NCBI GenBank assembly: GCA_002172675.1
Contig: NETF01000141.1
Coordinates: forward strand, 1 to 63,608
Direction of reading: 5' to 3'
Length of the DNA: 63,608 nucleotides
From: an unicellular cyanobacterium SU3
Lineage (GTDB): Bacteria; Cyanobacteriota; Cyanobacteriia; Cyanobacteriales; Microcystaceae
The notes beneath the pieces were generated by a model. That model worked only from the letters and a program-made list of their open reading frames with translations. It made no database searches and was not told the DNA's origin. Both the position numbers and the translations under genes were made by a program. This document shows positions 46,369 through 56,163 of the stretch, piece after piece (position 1 is the stretch's first letter; the number at the start of each line of letters is the position of its first letter).

Positions 46369-47553
46369 TTATAAACCCCACAATAAAACACGATTGTTAC
46401 CAGAGTCAGCAATAACTGCCGTCTCACCGCAAACTGTAATACCATAGGGCCAGCTTAAACTTTGACGAGTTGAGCCACCATAAGACTGATTTTCACTCTT
46501 ACTACGAAAATGAGTTTGTCCCGTTAATCCCTGGGCAACTTTTCCCGTCATTAACTCTTCAGTCCATCCGACTAGGCGAGAATTAGCCGTATCCGCAGCC
46601 ATTAACCATTTACCCATCACTGCCACACTATAGGGCATACTGAGGCTACTAGGGGTGGGAAAATAGCCCCCTTGATTTAACTCTGCCCCTTCAAAGTTCT
46701 TTTGTCCCAAAACTAGACGACACGGGGCATTATTTTTGGTAGGTATTCCTTGCCAAATCATTAAACGGTTATTACCCGCATCAGCCAACACTAAATTATC
46801 TTGCCAAATAGCTAAAGCATGAGGCCATCGCAGACTACTCGCAGTGGGACTTCCTCCCCCATTTTCGTCTCGCCGGTTCATGTCCCCTTGTCCAAGAACA
46901 TAGTCTGCTGGTTGTCCGTTACGGGTTGGCAGTTCATTCCAGACCAAAACCCGACGGTTGCCAGTATCAGCTACAAATAACCGTCCTTGATGGTACATTA
47001 TTCCGTAGGGCCAGTGCATTCTATCGGCTGCTGTGTCGGTTTTCCCTCGGTTAACTTGGTTATGGTGAAAGTCGGCTTGTCCTAAAACGATATCCGCAGG
47101 AATATTATTATCTTGGGGCAATTTTTTCCAAATTAAGACCCGATGATTCCAAGCATCTGCCACTGCTAACCCTTCCCCACAAACGCATATTCCTGTAGGA
47201 ACACTCACCGTATTTGCTTGGGGGGTTCCTTTTGCGTTTTGTCCTTCGTGGTAAAAGTCTGGTTGACCAATGACCCAGTCTGCCGGTTGACTGTCGATTT
47301 CGGGGCGATGTTTCCACCCTAACAGACGATGATGACCAGTATCACAAACCCATAACGGCCCATTTTCTGAGACTAAACAGGCCCCTCTTGGCCCAAACAT
47401 GGTGGTGGGAGAGGGTTCGAGAGGCATCACTAAACTTTCGGCTGTTTGTTCACCGAGGATAATATTTGCCCCCTCAGGAGACAATATATTGATAAAGGTT
47501 TCGTTATCGGGAGTTTTAGAGCTAGGGTTAATTTTAATGGTAGTTTCCATCAA
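46369..47553 (-). CDS. NHL-repeat protein, possibly linked to hydrogenase maturation
   Basis: This 394-residue protein is a beta-propeller built from repeats such as LWVCDTGHHRLLGWKHRPEI, LAVADAWNHRVLIWKKLPQD, LFVADTGNRRVLVWNELPTR, LVLADAGNNRLMIWQGIPTK, and TAVIADSGNNRVLLWGL. Linkers read PADxVLGQxxF. NHL propellers bind proteins or other ligands. In filamentous cyanobacteria an NHL-repeat gene lies beside the hyp genes and has been suggested to help uptake-hydrogenase maturation; the nearness of hypAB here fits, but it is inference. The higBA pair lies just downstream. Confidence 0.88.
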   Translation of the reverse strand: MMETTIKINPSSKTPDNETFINILSPEGANIILGEQTAESLVMPLEPSPTTMFGPRGACLVSENGPLWVCDTGHHRLLGWKHRPEIDSQPADWVIGQPDFYHEGQNAKGTPQANTVSVPTGICVCGEGLAVADAWNHRVLIWKKLPQDNNIPADIVLGQADFHHNQVNRGKTDTAADRMHWPYGIMYHQGRLFVADTGNRRVLVWNELPTRNGQPADYVLGQGDMNRRDENGGGSPTASSLRWPHALAIWQDNLVLADAGNNRLMIWQGIPTKNNAPCRLVLGQKNFEGAELNQGGYFPTPSSLSMPYSVAVMGKWLMAADTANSRLVGWTEELMTGKVAQGLTGQTHFRSKSENQSYGGSTRQSLSWPYGITVCGETAVIADSGNNRVLLWGL

Positions 47554-47886
47554 TGTTTTATAAGTTTATGTTTCATTTGCTGTCAATTTTATGGTAGGAC
47601 TTATGATTAAGGATGAATTATTAGAGTTTTTTTAGATCGTTTTGAATGAAGTCAGGAGTTGGGAGTCAGAATTTCAATTTATATTTCGAGATATAATTAT
47701 CTTGAGAATTAGTTAGTTTATATCAGAAATATTTAGTTTATATCAGAAATATAGTGATCAAAAAATATAGCACTAAGTATTATGATTGGGTCATCAGAAA
47801 AAACTTAAATCTTTTTATATCTTACTTTGACCTGTGTGTAGAGATCTAGTTTTCAAAATAAACAATATTCTGTCAATCAAATTATC
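47554..47886. repeat. Divergent spacer with a 20-bp direct repeat
   Basis: TAGTTTATATCAGAAATAT occurs at 47714-47732 and again at 47734-47752, a two-copy tandem of about two helical turns. It lies between the divergent NHL and ggt genes and could be a regulator site or a chance duplication. Nothing else was recognised in these 333 bases. Confidence 0.55.
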
Positions 47887-49479
47887 ATGAAATTTAATCT
47901 TAATGCTTATCCTTATGCTTCTCAACGTCGTGTTATTTTAGCTAAAAGTTGCGCTGTTGCTACCAGTCAACCGTTAGCTACTTTAGCAGGAATAGAAATG
48001 TTTCAAGCAGGAGGAAATGCGGTTGATGCTGCCATTGCTACTGCTATTACTTTAACGGTGGTTGAACCCACTTCTAATGGTATTGGGGGTGATGCGTTTG
48101 CCTTAGTTTGGGATGGAAAGTTACAAGGAATTAATGGGTCAGGGAAAAGCCCTAGAAATTTATCATTAGACGCTTTTTCTAATTTAGAAAAAATGCCAAA
48201 ATTAGGCTGGTTAACGGTAACAGTTCCCGGTGCAGTTTCTGTGTGGTACGAAGTGTGGAAACGGTGGGGACAATTATCTTTTGAACAGTTGTTTACTCCT
48301 GCTATTCGTTACGCTAAAAATGGCTTTCCTATTTCTCCAGTTACTGCAGAAATATGGCAACGGAAAGAAGAAGTTTATCTTACCCAAAAAAGACCAGAAT
48401 ATCAATCTTTTAAACAAGTTTTCTTCCCTAAAAATTGTGCGCCAAAAACTGGAGAAATTTGGGGAAGTTTTCTCCATGCTGAAACCTTAGAAGAGATTGC
48501 TAAGACTGGAGGAGAAAGTTTTTATAAAGGAAAAATAGCCGAAAAAATAAACAATTTTTCGGCCGATACAGGAGGTTATTTAACTTCGGCTGATTTAGCA
48601 AATCATACCCCTTTATGGATTGATCCTATTACTACTCAATATAAACAATTAAAAGTATGGGAAATGCCCCCCAATAGCCAAGGAATTGCAGCATTAATGG
48701 CTTTAAATATTATAGAAAATTTCAACATTGAACAATATAAACGGGATTCTGTCGAAAGCTTTCACTATCAAATAGAAGCGATGAAATTAGCGTTTGCTGA
48801 TGCTTATGCTTATGTTAGCGATGCTGATTTTATGAATATTTCTAATGAAAACTTACTGAACAAAAATTATGCAAAACAACGTCAAAGTTTAATTACCAAT
48901 CAAGCGATACCTTTAGGAAATCCTGGAATTCCTCAAGGGGAAACCGTTTATTTATGTACCGCAGATTCAGATTTGATGGTGTCTTTTATCCAATCAAACT
49001 ATTATAGTTTCGGCAGTGGCATTTTAGTTCCAGAAACAGGGATTTCTTTACATAATCGAGGGTCAGCTTTTACTTTAGAAAAAGGTCATCCTAATGAAAT
49101 AAAACCTAATAAGCGTCCGTTTCATACTATTATTCCTGGATTTTTAACCAAACATAATCAACCTTTGGGCCCGTTTGGGGTAATGGGTGCGCCCATGCAA
49201 CCCCAAGGACACCTACAAATGGTCGTCAATTTAACCGATTATCAAATGAATCCTCAAGCTGCCCTAGACGCACCTAGATGGCGATTTTTAGAAGGAAATA
49301 GAATACTTTTAGAAAGGGGTATAGCCCCTGAAATAGTTGAAGAGTTAAGAGAACGAGGTCATGATGTTAAATTAGCGGATAAAACTATGTTTGGAAAAGG
49401 TCAAATGATCTTAAAAAATAACGGTATTTTTGTGGCAGGTTCCGAACCCCGCGCCGATGGTTTAGCATTAGGGTATTAA
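47887..49479 (+). CDS. ggt: Gamma-glutamyltransferase family protein
   Basis: The protein, 530 residues, belongs to the N-terminal-nucleophile family that cleaves gamma-glutamyl bonds (glutathione and related). The N-terminal part has GGNAVDAAIATAITLTVVEP, SNGIGGDAFALVWDGK and MPPNSQGIAALMALNIIENF. The autocleavage Thr should be that of GETVYLCTADSD at about residue 358. The small-subunit part has SFGSGILVPETGISLHNRGS and GVMGAPMQPQGHLQMVVNLT. No signal peptide is visible, so the enzyme is probably cytosolic, closer to YwrD-type than to secreted GGT. Confidence 0.93.
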   Translation: MKFNLNAYPYASQRRVILAKSCAVATSQPLATLAGIEMFQAGGNAVDAAIATAITLTVVEPTSNGIGGDAFALVWDGKLQGINGSGKSPRNLSLDAFSNLEKMPKLGWLTVTVPGAVSVWYEVWKRWGQLSFEQLFTPAIRYAKNGFPISPVTAEIWQRKEEVYLTQKRPEYQSFKQVFFPKNCAPKTGEIWGSFLHAETLEEIAKTGGESFYKGKIAEKINNFSADTGGYLTSADLANHTPLWIDPITTQYKQLKVWEMPPNSQGIAALMALNIIENFNIEQYKRDSVESFHYQIEAMKLAFADAYAYVSDADFMNISNENLLNKNYAKQRQSLITNQAIPLGNPGIPQGETVYLCTADSDLMVSFIQSNYYSFGSGILVPETGISLHNRGSAFTLEKGHPNEIKPNKRPFHTIIPGFLTKHNQPLGPFGVMGAPMQPQGHLQMVVNLTDYQMNPQAALDAPRWRFLEGNRILLERGIAPEIVEELRERGHDVKLADKTMFGKGQMILKNNGIFVAGSEPRADGLALGY

Positions 49480-49944
49480 GAAACTATATTATGTTTTTAA
49501 ACTACAATATATGTCCTGAAGAATAACAATTTTTTACAGGATAATATAAGAACTTTAAAAAAGCTAGGATAAATTTATGTTAGTTACTTAAGATTTTATT
49601 AAAATTAGTCGTTGTTAACTTTTATGAAGCTAAATATATTTATTAACTCATGGGAAACTGTATCAAACTTTATCATTATCCCTTCGCCTAAATTGTCATT
49701 GCGAGGGATAATATAAACAATAAGCTTTGATAGTTACTAAAAATACCCCGAAGCAATCTCTATATTGTTTAAACATTACTTTGTGGTATTGTCAATGAAA
49801 GTCAGAGATTAATATTGATTTCTCCTCTAATAATGACGACTTCAATCTTTAATCACTTTTGAGAAGTGTTATAAACTCAACTTCCTACCCTTTTAGAAGC
49901 TTTTAAGTTATGCTAAGAAGATAGGAAATGTAAAATAGAGTGTT
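49480..49944. other. AT-rich spacer between ggt and pepP
   Basis: These 465 bases contain no coding frame worth calling. A short ATTGTCATTGCGAGGGATAA stretch at 49695-49714 looks like the start of a dispersed repeat, but no second copy is in the window. Confidence 0.35.
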
Positions 49945-51261
49945 ATGACAATTGACAGTAGCGAATACCGCCAGCGTAGAGAAAAGATAATGCAAAAAAT
50001 AGGTCAAGGAACGGCCATTTTTCGCAGCGCACCCACAGCAGTAATGCACAATGATGTAGAATATATTTTTCGTCAAGATAGTGACTTTTTCTATTTAACA
50101 GGATTTAATGAACCTGAAGCAGTCGCCGTATTTGCACCTCATCACGAAGAACACCATTTTATACTATTTGTACAACCCAAAGACCCCGAAAAAGAGACAT
50201 GGACAGGTTATCGATGTGGGGTAGAAGCAGCCAAAGAAAAGTATGGTGCAGATATTGCTTATCCCATCACAGAATTAAACGAAAAATTACCTGACTATCT
50301 CAAGAAAGCAGATCGTATCTGTTACCATTTAGGACGAGATAAGCATTTTAATGAGGTTATTTTATCCCATTGGCAACGATTAATAGCCACTTATCCCAAA
50401 CGAGGAACTGGACCTATTGCCATTGAAGATACTAACCCTATTTTACATCCAATGCGACAGGTGAAAAGTGCCTCGGAATTAAAAATGTTACGCCAAGCAA
50501 TGGACATTTCTGCTGCTGCTCACAACCGCGCTAGAGAATTTGTTAAAGTAGGTCATTATGAGTATCAAATTCAAGCAGAAATTGAACATACTTTTAAACT
50601 TCATGGAGGAATAGGCCCCGCTTATCCTTCTATTGTTGCCTCTGGTTCTAATGCTTGTATTCTCCACTACATTGAGAATAATTGTCAGATTCAAGAGAAC
50701 GATTTATTATTAATTGATGCTGGTTGCTCCTATGGTTATTATAATGGAGATATTACTCGAACGTTTCCCGTCAATGGTAAATTTACAGGGGAACAAAAAT
50801 TGATTTATGAGTTAGTTTTAGAAGCACAATTAAAAGCCATTGAAGAAGTCAAACCAGGAAACCCTTATAATGAGTTTCATGATATTGCTGTTTGTGTTTT
50901 AGTTCAAGGATTAATTGATTTAGGGTTATTGAAAGGGGATTTAGAAGAGATAATTAAAGAAGAAAAATATAAGCCTTTTTATATGCACAAAACTGGTCAT
51001 TGGTTAGGGTTAGATGTACATGACGCAGGGGTGTATAAAAAAGATGAAGACAATTGGTATCCATTACAATCAGGTCATGTTTTAACAGTAGAACCAGGAA
51101 TTTATATTGGTAATGATATTAAACCAGCAGAAGGACAACCCGAAATCCCTGAAAGATGGCGCGGTATTGGTATTAGAATTGAAGATGATATTTTAGTAAC
51201 AGAAACCGGTAATGAAGTGTTAACTTCTGCAGTTCCTAAAGCTATTGATGAGATAATTTAG
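49945..51261 (+). CDS. pepP: Xaa-Pro aminopeptidase
   Basis: This 438-residue protein is an M24B metallopeptidase (aminopeptidase P) that removes N-terminal residues before proline. The N-terminal domain has FRQDSDFFYLTGFNEPEAVA and FVQPKDPEKETWTGYRCGVE. The dinuclear metal site includes the Asp pair in LLIDAGCSYGYYNGDITRTF (about residues 254-273), the His in HKTGHWLGLDVHDAGVY, and the two Glu in LTVEPGIYIG and GIGIRIEDDILVT. Length and motifs are complete. It starts at ATG, with weak ribosome binding. Confidence 0.97.
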   Translation: MTIDSSEYRQRREKIMQKIGQGTAIFRSAPTAVMHNDVEYIFRQDSDFFYLTGFNEPEAVAVFAPHHEEHHFILFVQPKDPEKETWTGYRCGVEAAKEKYGADIAYPITELNEKLPDYLKKADRICYHLGRDKHFNEVILSHWQRLIATYPKRGTGPIAIEDTNPILHPMRQVKSASELKMLRQAMDISAAAHNRAREFVKVGHYEYQIQAEIEHTFKLHGGIGPAYPSIVASGSNACILHYIENNCQIQENDLLLIDAGCSYGYYNGDITRTFPVNGKFTGEQKLIYELVLEAQLKAIEEVKPGNPYNEFHDIAVCVLVQGLIDLGLLKGDLEEIIKEEKYKPFYMHKTGHWLGLDVHDAGVYKKDEDNWYPLQSGHVLTVEPGIYIGNDIKPAEGQPEIPERWRGIGIRIEDDILVTETGNEVLTSAVPKAIDEII

Positions 51262-51343
51262 AAAATCGAGTATAAAAGTAAGATACAACAAATATTTTTA
51301 TACTAGACGAGACAGTAAGAGTTATCTCTTTGCCTAACTTAAC

Positions 51344-51934
51344 TCAATCAAAAATACCTTGTTTTTTATGAGCAGCTAAATAGATTGGTTCGAGCCATTC
51401 TTCTTCGATATAGAATAAAAAACCTTTATTAAAGCTTTTATCTGAACCTTGACAATCAGTGTAGGTAGCTATGGTCTTTCTTGTAGATTGATCGCACAGT
51501 TTATAATAAGGATCTTTAAAAGAATTCCACTCTATTTCCTCTGCCAGAATCGCCAATTTGATGATAGTTTTTGGGTTGAGACTACCAACAAGACTAAGCC
51601 AATTTTTGTGTTCTAAGTCTTGATGATATCCCTGAAATGAGATGAGAGAAAGAATTAAAGCGTCAGCTTGTTCTTTAGTGTCAATGGGAAGTCCTAGACT
51701 AAGTTGTTCGTAGGCTTGAGCAACTGCAATGTGTAGGTTATGGCTGATGGGCAAGTCAGAGATTACTCCGCCGTACAACGACGGAGCCTGCTCTGACCGT
51801 TGGTCATTATAAACTTCTGCCCAATCTGGGGGATCTTCTCTACTGTACAGTAAAGTCCTCTCAAGGATATCCTTATTATACAGATCGAGGACGATATTCC
51901 AGTCAACTATGTAAATAGTATGCCAAAGGGACAT
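51344..51934 (-). CDS. Hypothetical protein
   Basis: This protein of 196 residues starts MSLWHTIYIVDWNIVLDLYN. It has no signal peptide or membrane helix. It carries stretches such as IAVAQAYEQLSLGLPIDTKE and LNPKTIIKLAILAEEIEWNS, suggesting a helical soluble fold, and is rich in Trp and Tyr. I do not recognise a family. It is convergent with pepP and divergent from the diguanylate cyclase. Confidence 0.6.
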   Translation of the reverse strand: MSLWHTIYIVDWNIVLDLYNKDILERTLLYSREDPPDWAEVYNDQRSEQAPSLYGGVISDLPISHNLHIAVAQAYEQLSLGLPIDTKEQADALILSLISFQGYHQDLEHKNWLSLVGSLNPKTIIKLAILAEEIEWNSFKDPYYKLCDQSTRKTIATYTDCQGSDKSFNKGFLFYIEEEWLEPIYLAAHKKQGIFD

Positions 51935-52053
51935 TCTCTTAGTTTCTTTATACTCAGTAGTTTGATAGGGTAAGTTAAAAACGGATTACTCGCGATTTTA
52001 CTGATAATTGTGACCTTAGAGCAAACAACAATAGTAAATAAACATTAAATAAA

Positions 52054-53811
52054 ATGTCTCGGGATAAGCTCACAAAAATACTAATTGTCGCTCTACTTTA
52101 TTTTATCTCTGGAAAAGCTAGTTTTTTCTTCTCTGTTTCTCACAGCATTGTTACCTTAGTCGTGTTCACCGCAGAGGGGTGGGCTTTAGCTGCCATTATT
52201 TTATGGGGTGCAGGTATTTGGCCAGGAATTTTTTTAGGACAACTATTACTTGCTCTTAACAATGACCTTCCCTTGATATTAGCATTAGGAATTTCAACAG
52301 TTAATAGTGTAGAAGCAATCATTGGTTTAAAGTTGTTCAAGGGTTTTCATTTAAACCCTAATCTAGCTTCAATGCGCGATATTTCAGGTTTGCAAATACT
52401 AATTTTTTTAGGATTACAACCTTTCAGTGCCACTTGTGGAACATTTATTCTTTGGATGGGAGGAATACTACCCACTTCTGAATATGTTAATGCTTGGTTC
52501 TCTTGGTGGTTTGGTAACGCTCTCGGTCAAATTTTACTGACTCCTCTATTATTATCTTTTTTTAGTCACTTTCAAGTTAAAAATAATCAGTTTCCTAAAG
52601 GATTTTTAACCTTACTTCCACTTGTTGGTCTTGGTTGGTTAGTCTTTTTTGTTCGTCAAATTGATAGTGTCTCTACAACCTTTGCAATTTTTATGCCTTT
52701 ATTAGCCTTTATCGCTGTGAGGCAAGGAATGGCAATGGTTACATTAGGGACTTTTTTGATTGCCTCCATAGCACTTTATGCTACCCATACATCTGTCGGC
52801 CCATTTGTTATGAATGGGGAAGCGCAGCTAGTTGATCTTAATATCTTTCTCCTTGGTGCTGTCATAACAGCACAATTTGTTGCTGCACTTTTTTCAGAAC
52901 TCAAGGATAAAAAAAATCAGTTACAACGCTTATCTACCAGCGTTTTCGATTATGCTCAAGAAGCGATTGTTATTTTGAATAGCGATCGCGAGATCGTTGA
53001 TGTCAACCATTCATTTATCAAAATTACTGGCTATCAAAAAAAAGATATTATTGGAAGCAATTCCCAATTTATTTTCAATAATCCTCTCAATTCCAAAATC
53101 TATCCCACTATGTGGCAGTCTGTGGAAACAAGGGGTTATTGGCATGGAGAAATTTTCAGTCAACGGGCTTCAGGGGAAGATTATCCTGAGTTATTGACCC
53201 TATCATCTGTTCAGAATGAAAAGGAAGAAGTGACTCACTATATTGCTTTATTTGTTGATATTACTGAACTAAAAAAGAAGGAAAAAAAGCTGTTGCAAAT
53301 GGCTTTTTTTGATCCACTTACTGATTTACCCAATCGTCGTTTAATGTATGATCGATTGACCCAAGAGATGTATAAAGCTTCTCGAAATAATCATTTAGTT
53401 GCTATCTGTTACTTAGATTTAGATGGTTTTAAAAAGGTTAACGATACACTGGGTCATGAAATTGGCGATCAATTGTTGATTGAAATGGCTGCTCGATTTA
53501 AAGCTTGTCTAAGATATGGAGATACTATAGCTCGTATGGGGGGGGATGAATTTGTGATCATACTATCCTCATTATCGGATGAACAACAGTGTCATGACGT
53601 TTTACAGCGAATTATCGATGTGGCTAATGAACCAGTTTTAATTAATTCTCAAATCGCTTCTGTATCAGTAAGTATTGGATTCACTCTTTATCCTCAAGAT
53701 AGTAGTGATACTAAAACCTTAATTCGTCATGCTGATACTGCTATGTATTCTGCGAAAAAAACAGGTAAAAATTCTTATTATTTATTCGATCCAGATCAAG
53801 ATTCAGTTTAA
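52054..53811 (+). CDS. MASE1-PAS-GGDEF diguanylate cyclase
   Basis: This 585-residue protein makes the second messenger cyclic di-GMP. Residues 1-285 are a MASE1 membrane sensor with about eight helices (ILWGAGIWPGIFLGQLLLAL, AWFSWWFGNALGQILLTPLL). A PAS domain follows (about 295-415: YAQEAIVILNSDREIVDVNH, ITGYQKKDIIG). The GGDEF domain has the intact active site ARMGGDEFVIIL (GGDEF at 496-500) and the inhibitory I-site RxxD (RYGD, 487-490) five residues ahead of it. There is no EAL domain. Catalysis and product feedback are therefore expected; the signal sensed is unknown. Confidence 0.94.
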   Translation: MSRDKLTKILIVALLYFISGKASFFFSVSHSIVTLVVFTAEGWALAAIILWGAGIWPGIFLGQLLLALNNDLPLILALGISTVNSVEAIIGLKLFKGFHLNPNLASMRDISGLQILIFLGLQPFSATCGTFILWMGGILPTSEYVNAWFSWWFGNALGQILLTPLLLSFFSHFQVKNNQFPKGFLTLLPLVGLGWLVFFVRQIDSVSTTFAIFMPLLAFIAVRQGMAMVTLGTFLIASIALYATHTSVGPFVMNGEAQLVDLNIFLLGAVITAQFVAALFSELKDKKNQLQRLSTSVFDYAQEAIVILNSDREIVDVNHSFIKITGYQKKDIIGSNSQFIFNNPLNSKIYPTMWQSVETRGYWHGEIFSQRASGEDYPELLTLSSVQNEKEEVTHYIALFVDITELKKKEKKLLQMAFFDPLTDLPNRRLMYDRLTQEMYKASRNNHLVAICYLDLDGFKKVNDTLGHEIGDQLLIEMAARFKACLRYGDTIARMGGDEFVIILSSLSDEQQCHDVLQRIIDVANEPVLINSQIASVSVSIGFTLYPQDSSDTKTLIRHADTAMYSAKKTGKNSYYLFDPDQDSV

Positions 53812-53873
53812 CCTAGAATCTCAGAAATAATTATTTGTTCTTCACTGAATCTACTCACTTAACTAGACACACT

Positions 53874-55157
53874 TTATCCTGTTACCGATAATCCTTCTAC
53901 TAATAAAGAAGGAGTCAAACAAGAATCTATCCAACGAGAATCATTCCCCAAAGTAACAACTTCTTTTAACACTTGATAAACATTCCCTGTCACCATTGTA
54001 TCTTTTACTCTTCCTGTAATAACTCCATTTTTCACCCCATAACCGAGATCAACATTAATAGAAAAATCCCCTGAAATATCTGCACCACCTCCTAAAATTT
54101 GATCCACAATAATACCATTATTTAACTGTTTAACTAATTCATCAAAACTACTATTTCCAGGTTCAACAATTAAATTAACTAAACTCGGAGTGGGATAACT
54201 TCCTAAACTGGAACGAAAACCATTCCCTGTACTTTTATTTCCTAATAATCTCGCCCTAGTGCGATCGCTGTAAAATTGTTCTAATCTTCCCTGTTTAATT
54301 AAAGATAATTGTTGCGTCATTGTTCCCTCATCATCAAACGGACAAGTATAGGGTTCAAAATTCGGTTGTTGGGATAAATTTAACTTCTCAGAAATAACCG
54401 TTTCCCCCAATTTTTCACTCCAAGGGGAAGCCTTTTCTAACACTATCTTACTATTGAGAGCATCAGCGACTGTATCCCACAACATGGCTGCGCCGTTAGG
54501 GGTTAATAACACAGGAATACGCCCTGTTTTCGGGGTAACTGTCTCCTTTGCCCATGCCAACCGTTGTAAAATCCCTTTTACTACCTGATCAATCCCTAGT
54601 TCATGGTAACTATGATCCCCGTCATAAATGACCAAAAAATCCTCCCCTCTAACCCATTCCACCCCTAAATAGAAATCAGTAGAAACCTCACTGTATTCGC
54701 ACTGAAGCCCCAAAGAATTGACTAAACGAGAAAAATCCTCTTGATAAGTAAATTCACCGCTACAAAGCACTTCTGCATAGTCTTGACGTAATTTAGCGAT
54801 CGCCTCTTTTCCTATCTCTATCAGCGTCTCCACTGCTATCGCTTCCCCCACACAAGGCCGAATATCTGTACGAGGTTCGTGTAATTCGATGGTTTCAGGA
54901 TCATTGAGATCAGACAAAGCGATCGCCCGTTCCACCAATGCCTCACTTTCTACCTCTCCATAAGCTACGGCTAACCCTGGTGATCCTGCTTTCCATACCC
55001 GTAACGCCGTTCCTTCGGAGTTAGAACTTTCTAGCTGTTTAAGACGGTTAGCTTCAAAAAATACAGGACGAGACTGCGATCTCGACTGATAAACTTCTGC
55101 GTGGGAAGCCCCTGCTTTTAGGGCTAAATCGATTAACTGTTGTGCATCAAGGGTCAT
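53874..55157 (-). CDS. pmbA: TldE/PmbA-family protein
   Basis: This 427-residue protein is of the TldD/PmbA family, which in E. coli forms a TldD-TldE protease heterodimer that matures peptides and degrades unfolded ones. It lacks the HExxxH zinc motif of TldD, so it is the TldE/PmbA partner. Visible are QQLIDLALKAGASHAEVYQS at the start, YTCPFDDEGTMTQQLSLIKQ with GRLEQFYSDRTRARLLG, and GADISGDFSINVDLGYGVKN near the end. The partner tldD is not in the window. Confidence 0.93.
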   Translation of the reverse strand: MTLDAQQLIDLALKAGASHAEVYQSRSQSRPVFFEANRLKQLESSNSEGTALRVWKAGSPGLAVAYGEVESEALVERAIALSDLNDPETIELHEPRTDIRPCVGEAIAVETLIEIGKEAIAKLRQDYAEVLCSGEFTYQEDFSRLVNSLGLQCEYSEVSTDFYLGVEWVRGEDFLVIYDGDHSYHELGIDQVVKGILQRLAWAKETVTPKTGRIPVLLTPNGAAMLWDTVADALNSKIVLEKASPWSEKLGETVISEKLNLSQQPNFEPYTCPFDDEGTMTQQLSLIKQGRLEQFYSDRTRARLLGNKSTGNGFRSSLGSYPTPSLVNLIVEPGNSSFDELVKQLNNGIIVDQILGGGADISGDFSINVDLGYGVKNGVITGRVKDTMVTGNVYQVLKEVVTLGNDSRWIDSCLTPSLLVEGLSVTG

Positions 55158-55356
55158 AAATCTTACCGAAGATAGAAAATTACTTAAAAATACGAGAGAT
55201 TACTTATTCCCGATGATAGGATTATTACCGAATTTGGGAACCTTTATAGTTAGAGGGGTGATCTCGATCAGTGAATAAGCTGTCAAAAATCATTGATCTT
55301 TAGTAACAAACTGTTACATTAAAAAGCAGACTTCTGGAAAAACACGGAAAAATTAT

Positions 55357-55545
55357 ATGACTAATACACCCCCATCTACCCAAGAAAATACCCCCAAAAC
55401 CCCGACAGAAGAACCTCAACCTAGTTACACGAAACTAGCCATGCGAAATATGGTTCGTAAAGGAGGAACCTCTCTTAAACACTTTTTTCTCACCACAATG
55501 GGACTTCTAGCTTTTTTTATTGGCATTTCCTATTTAACCCGTTAG
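55357..55545 (+). CDS. Small DUF3285 membrane protein
   Basis: This 62-residue protein has a Pro/Thr-rich N-terminus, then SYTKLAMRNMVRKGGTSLKH and one membrane helix (FFLTTMGLLAFFIGISYLTR). This is the cyanobacterial DUF3285 pattern. Its function is unknown. It sits nine bases upstream of ybeY on the same strand, an arrangement that recurs in cyanobacteria, so the two are probably cotranscribed. Confidence 0.85.
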   Translation: MTNTPPSTQENTPKTPTEEPQPSYTKLAMRNMVRKGGTSLKHFFLTTMGLLAFFIGISYLTR

Positions 55546-55554
55546 CATAGCAGG

Positions 55555-56073
55555 ATGATGATAGCTTCTGACCCAGTGATTGACTTGAATGTTCAAGACG
55601 CTTTTGCGGTGAGTTCAGATCAAACACAAATTTCTTACCCTATTTCTTCGCAAACCTGGAAAAACTGGTTTCAAATATGGGGAAACAGCCTTATTTCCTA
55701 TTTACCTGTAGCTGATCATTATGAACTAACCCTAAGATTAACCAGAGATCAAGAAATTCAAACCTTAAACGCTCAATATCGTCAAAAGAATCAGCCCACT
55801 GATGTACTCGCCTTTGCTACTTTAGAAGGAAATTTTCCAAAAATCACTAATCAGGCAGAATTTTTAGAACCCTTATATATTGGAGATATCATTATTTCGG
55901 TAGAAACTGCAGAAAAACAGGCACAACAACAGGGTCATTCTTTACAGCGAGAACTCCCTTGGTTAGCCTCTCACGGCTTTCTTCATCTCTTAGGATGGGA
56001 TCACCCTGATGAACAAAGTTTACAAAAAATGCTACAACAACAAGAAACTTTGTTAGAATTTGTCGGTCTTTGA
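55555..56073 (+). CDS. ybeY: YbeY, 16S rRNA maturation endoribonuclease
   Basis: YbeY is a zinc-dependent RNase for 16S rRNA 3' maturation and ribosome quality control. The 172-residue protein has LTRDQEIQTLNAQYRQKNQP, TDVLAFATLE and the zinc motif HGFLHLLGWDH (H-x3-H-x5-H). It starts with two Met codons. It is followed by dgkA and trpG in the same order as in Synechocystis (slr0053-slr0055, recalled). Confidence 0.96.
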   Translation: MMIASDPVIDLNVQDAFAVSSDQTQISYPISSQTWKNWFQIWGNSLISYLPVADHYELTLRLTRDQEIQTLNAQYRQKNQPTDVLAFATLEGNFPKITNQAEFLEPLYIGDIIISVETAEKQAQQQGHSLQRELPWLASHGFLHLLGWDHPDEQSLQKMLQQQETLLEFVGL

Positions 56074-56163
56074 ATGCACAATTGCTACACTATATGTTCT
56101 AATTGAACAGACTTCGTAAAAATATTTAATTATTCTGTACCAAACTTAGCAAAACTTAAGATT

